Shown here: positions 14,597 through 16,083 of the stretch, piece after piece
How the letters are laid out: the number at the start of each line of letters is the position of its first letter
Position numbering within the stretch: position 1 is the first letter of the stretch
Assembly (NCBI GenBank): GCA_016869335.1
Contig: VGEJ01000023.1
Location: 1 to 16,083, forward strand
Direction of reading: 5' to 3'
Source: Alphaproteobacteria bacterium
GTDB taxonomy: Bacteria > Pseudomonadota > Alphaproteobacteria > VGEJ01
DNA length: 16,083 bases
The notes under the pieces: model-generated
Databases searched by the model: none
The model's input: only the letters and a program-made list of their open reading frames with translations
Told to the model about the DNA's origin: nothing
Position numbers and translations under genes: made by a program

Positions 14597-15661
14597 TCAG
14601 TGTTGATCCAAGCTGAGCGCGGAGAACGAGAGCGCCGTGCCGCGCTTGAGATCACGGGTCGCGCGGCGGCCGAGAACATCCTTCAGATGCCGGGGCGCGA
14701 GGCCGTGGCCGGGCCGAATCACCCGCACGTTCTCGGGGGTCAGCGGCTCGCCGGCGGCGACGTCCTTCACCACGTAGATCGAGCGGCGGAACACGACGTT
14801 GCCGCGCTCGCTCGCGGTCCCCTCGTAGTTCACGCGGCCGAGCGCTTCCCAAGCAGTGCGGCAGCCGCTGACCAGGGCCGCGAGCTCGTCGGGCTCGAGC
14901 GAGAACGCCGCGTCCGGTCCGCCGTCGACGCGGCGCAGCGTGAAGTGCTTCTCGATGAGGGCCGCGCCGAGCGCGACCGCTGCCACCGCCACGGCGGTAC
15001 CGGGCGAGTGGTCGGACAGCCCCACCGCCACGTCGAAGGCCGCGGCGAGGTTGGGGATCGTGCGCAGGTTGCTCTCGGCCGGCGGGGTCGGATAGCCGCT
15101 CGTGCAGTGCAGCAGCATGATCTCATGGCACCCCGCGCCGCGCGCCGCAGCAACCGCCTCGCCGATCTCGCCGAGGTCGGCCATGCCGGTCGAGATGATC
15201 AGCGGTTTGCCCGAGGCCGCCGCCTTCTCGATCAGCGCCAGATCGACGCACTCGAACGACGCGATCTTGTGGACGGGGGAGCCCAGGCGGTCGAGGAAGT
15301 CGACGGCGCTGGCATCGAACGGGGTCGAGAACACGGTGATGCCGAGCTCGCGCCCCTTGGCGAATAGCGCTTCGTGCCACGCCCACGGCGTGTGGGCCTC
15401 CTGGTACAGCTCATAAAGCGTCCGCCCGTTCCACAGCCCGCCGCGGATCTGGAAGTCCGGGCCGTCGTGGTCGATGGTGATCGTGTCGGCGGTATAGGTT
15501 TGCAGCTTGACGGCGTCGGCGCCCGCCGCCTTGGCCGCCTCCATGCACGCGACGGCGCGGCCGAAGTCGCCGTTGTGATTGCCGGAGAGCTCGGCGACGA
15601 TGTAAGGGGGCTCGCCCGGGCCGACGCGCTGCCCGGCGATGGTGATGGCGGCATCAGGCAT
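14597..15661 (-). CDS. pseI: Pseudaminic acid synthase (NeuB family)
   Basis: Cytoplasmic enzyme that condenses phosphoenolpyruvate with 2,4-diacetamido-2,4,6-trideoxy-L-altrose to give pseudaminic acid. The 354 residues form a TIM barrel (about 18-265) and a C-terminal antifreeze-like/SAF domain (about 288-345), the usual NeuB length. Motifs are IVAELSGNHNG (21-31), KLQTYTADT (52-60), STPFDASAVDFL (112-123), KIASFE (132-137), STGMA (157-161), GLSDHS (214-219) and IEKHFTL (236-242). The stretch 70-95, with FQIRGGLWNGR and TPWAWH, is typical of PseI and not of sialic or legionaminic acid synthases. I chose the ATG at 15661, which has AGGGAG seven bases upstream, over one at 15679. It overlaps the acetyltransferase stop by eight bases. 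The other pse genes are presumably beyond the right edge. Confidence 0.92.
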   Translation of the reverse strand: MPDAAITIAGQRVGPGEPPYIVAELSGNHNGDFGRAVACMEAAKAAGADAVKLQTYTADTITIDHDGPDFQIRGGLWNGRTLYELYQEAHTPWAWHEALFAKGRELGITVFSTPFDASAVDFLDRLGSPVHKIASFECVDLALIEKAAASGKPLIISTGMADLGEIGEAVAAARGAGCHEIMLLHCTSGYPTPPAESNLRTIPNLAAAFDVAVGLSDHSPGTAVAVAAVALGAALIEKHFTLRRVDGGPDAAFSLEPDELAALVSGCRTAWEALGRVNYEGTASERGNVVFRRSIYVVKDVAAGEPLTPENVRVIRPGHGLAPRHLKDVLGRRATRDLKRGTALSFSALSLDQH

Positions 15662-16083
15662 GACTTCGCTCCCTGGCATGCTCGCGCGAGCGCTCCGGCG
15701 CGCCGGGCGTCGCGGGGGTCGGTTCTGACCACCATGCGTCGTCCGCGCCCCCGAGGTACCCCGCGGCGGTGAACAGGGCCTGCGAGGCTCGGTTGCCCGG
15801 GAGGACGACGGCCTTGAGCCGCGCTCCGGGAACGAGCGCTCGCGCCAGCGCCAGCGCCGCGCCGCCGATGCCGCGGCGATGGTATTCCGGCGCGGTCAGG
15901 ATCGAGACCTCATAGGCCAAGGGGTCCTCAGTCAGCGCATCGAGGCGGAGCACGCCGGCGGGCTCGCAGTCGCGAAGAACGAGGTTGAGCAGACAACCGG
16001 GGTCGGAGAGGCGATCCGTGATCCAATGGTGGTGCTCGGACTCGCTCGGCGGTCGTCGGTTGCGCGCGTAGCGGCGGGTCGCA
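15654..16083 (-). CDS. GNAT N-acetyltransferase (PseH-like, or GNAT domain of a PseG fusion), 5' end cut by window edge
   Basis: The last 142 residues of a GCN5-related acetyltransferase; the frame stays open to the right edge, so the start is outside. Reading in from the edge, NRRPPSESEHHHW (visible residues 8-20), a short WITDRL helix, the strand LLNLVLRD, VLRLD, VSILTAPEYHRRGIGG with the acetyl-CoA loop, and NRASQALFTAAGY follow in GNAT order. This arrangement matches acetyltransferases that make the 4-N-acetyl group of pseudaminic acid precursors (PseH), and also the GNAT domain often fused behind PseG, the UDP-sugar hydrolase. Both fit the synthase gene that overlaps it by eight bases. 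A GTG at 15953 is not the start, because conserved sequence continues upstream of it. The last 25 or so residues are a polar tail. Confidence 0.82.
   Translation of the reverse strand, partial: ATRRYARNRRPPSESEHHHWITDRLSDPGCLLNLVLRDCEPAGVLRLDALTEDPLAYEVSILTAPEYHRRGIGGAALALARALVPGARLKAVVLPGNRASQALFTAAGYLGGADDAWWSEPTPATPGAPERSREHARERSHA
15669..15674 (-). promoter_or_regulatory. Ribosome binding site deciding the pseI start
   Basis: The minus strand reads AGGGAG here, seven bases before the ATG at 15661. The alternative ATG at 15679 has no comparable site, which makes 15661 the likelier start. The site lies inside the end of the acetyltransferase gene. Confidence 0.7.

Noticed and set aside
14366..15367. 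A 333-codon plus-strand frame opposite pseI
   Set aside because: It is antisense to conserved pseI motifs and has low-complexity charged composition.
14597..15661. N-acetylneuraminic or legionaminic acid synthase as the identity of the NeuB-family gene
   Set aside because: The FQIRGGLWNGR and TPWAWH segment is characteristic of pseudaminic acid synthases, and the neighbouring PseH-like acetyltransferase agrees.
1..16083. Mobile elements, CRISPR arrays, tRNA or other RNA genes
   Set aside because: I found no transposase or integrase motifs, no regularly spaced repeats and no tRNA-like sequence. Genes fill nearly all of the window.

Overview
The window is a dense, very GC-rich (roughly two-thirds G+C or more by eye) bacterial surface-glycan locus. 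GTG and TTG starts, short or overlapping gene junctions and the gene families fit a Gram-negative, most likely a proteobacterium and possibly an alphaproteobacterium of the Rhodospirillales type. There is no rRNA or housekeeping marker, so the taxonomy is a guess. Thirteen complete genes and two edge-truncated genes fill almost the whole window. No intergenic gap exceeds about 140 bases, and I see no RNA genes, mobile elements or CRISPR arrays.

Layout. (1) 1-1521, minus strand: a GT2 glycosyltransferase (TTG start), a small DUF2304-like membrane protein overlapping it, and a polysaccharide deacetylase running off the left edge. (2) 1659-3464, plus strand: an AsnB-type glutamine amidotransferase, diverging from group 1 and converging on (3) 3484-4623, minus strand: a lone GT4 glycosyltransferase. 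A perfect 6-bp hairpin lies at this convergent junction. (4) 4743-7721, plus strand: a sulfotransferase, an FkbM-type methyltransferase (GTGA stop/start overlap) and a WbpB-like Gfo/Idh sugar-nucleotide dehydrogenase, behind a TTGACA-type promoter. (5) 16083-7739, minus strand: a long tightly packed unit. In transcription order it holds a GNAT acetyltransferase (cut by the right edge), a pseudaminic acid synthase (PseI), a capsule-synthesis-like GT-B protein, a second large GT-B-like protein of unknown function, a sulfotransferase, an ABC half-exporter with fused permease and ATPase, and a third sulfotransferase.

How they may work together. The GNAT protein and PseI supply the late steps of a pseudaminic-acid-type nonulosonic acid; the earlier pse genes probably lie past the right edge. 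The Gfo/Idh enzyme suggests a 3-amino-uronic-acid type UDP-sugar, and the AsnB-like protein could amidate a uronic acid. GT2, GT4 and the two GT-B-like proteins would assemble the chain. The ABC exporter resembles PglK-type flippases of lipid-linked glycans. Three unrelated-looking sulfotransferases, the methyltransferase and the deacetylase would decorate it. My main inference is a locus for a sulfated, methylated, pseudaminate-containing surface glycan. I know of no described pathway with exactly this combination, but novelty cannot be judged from sequence alone. The most uncertain genes are the 538-residue GT-B-like protein and the AsnB homologue, which has substitutions at several conserved synthetase-domain positions.
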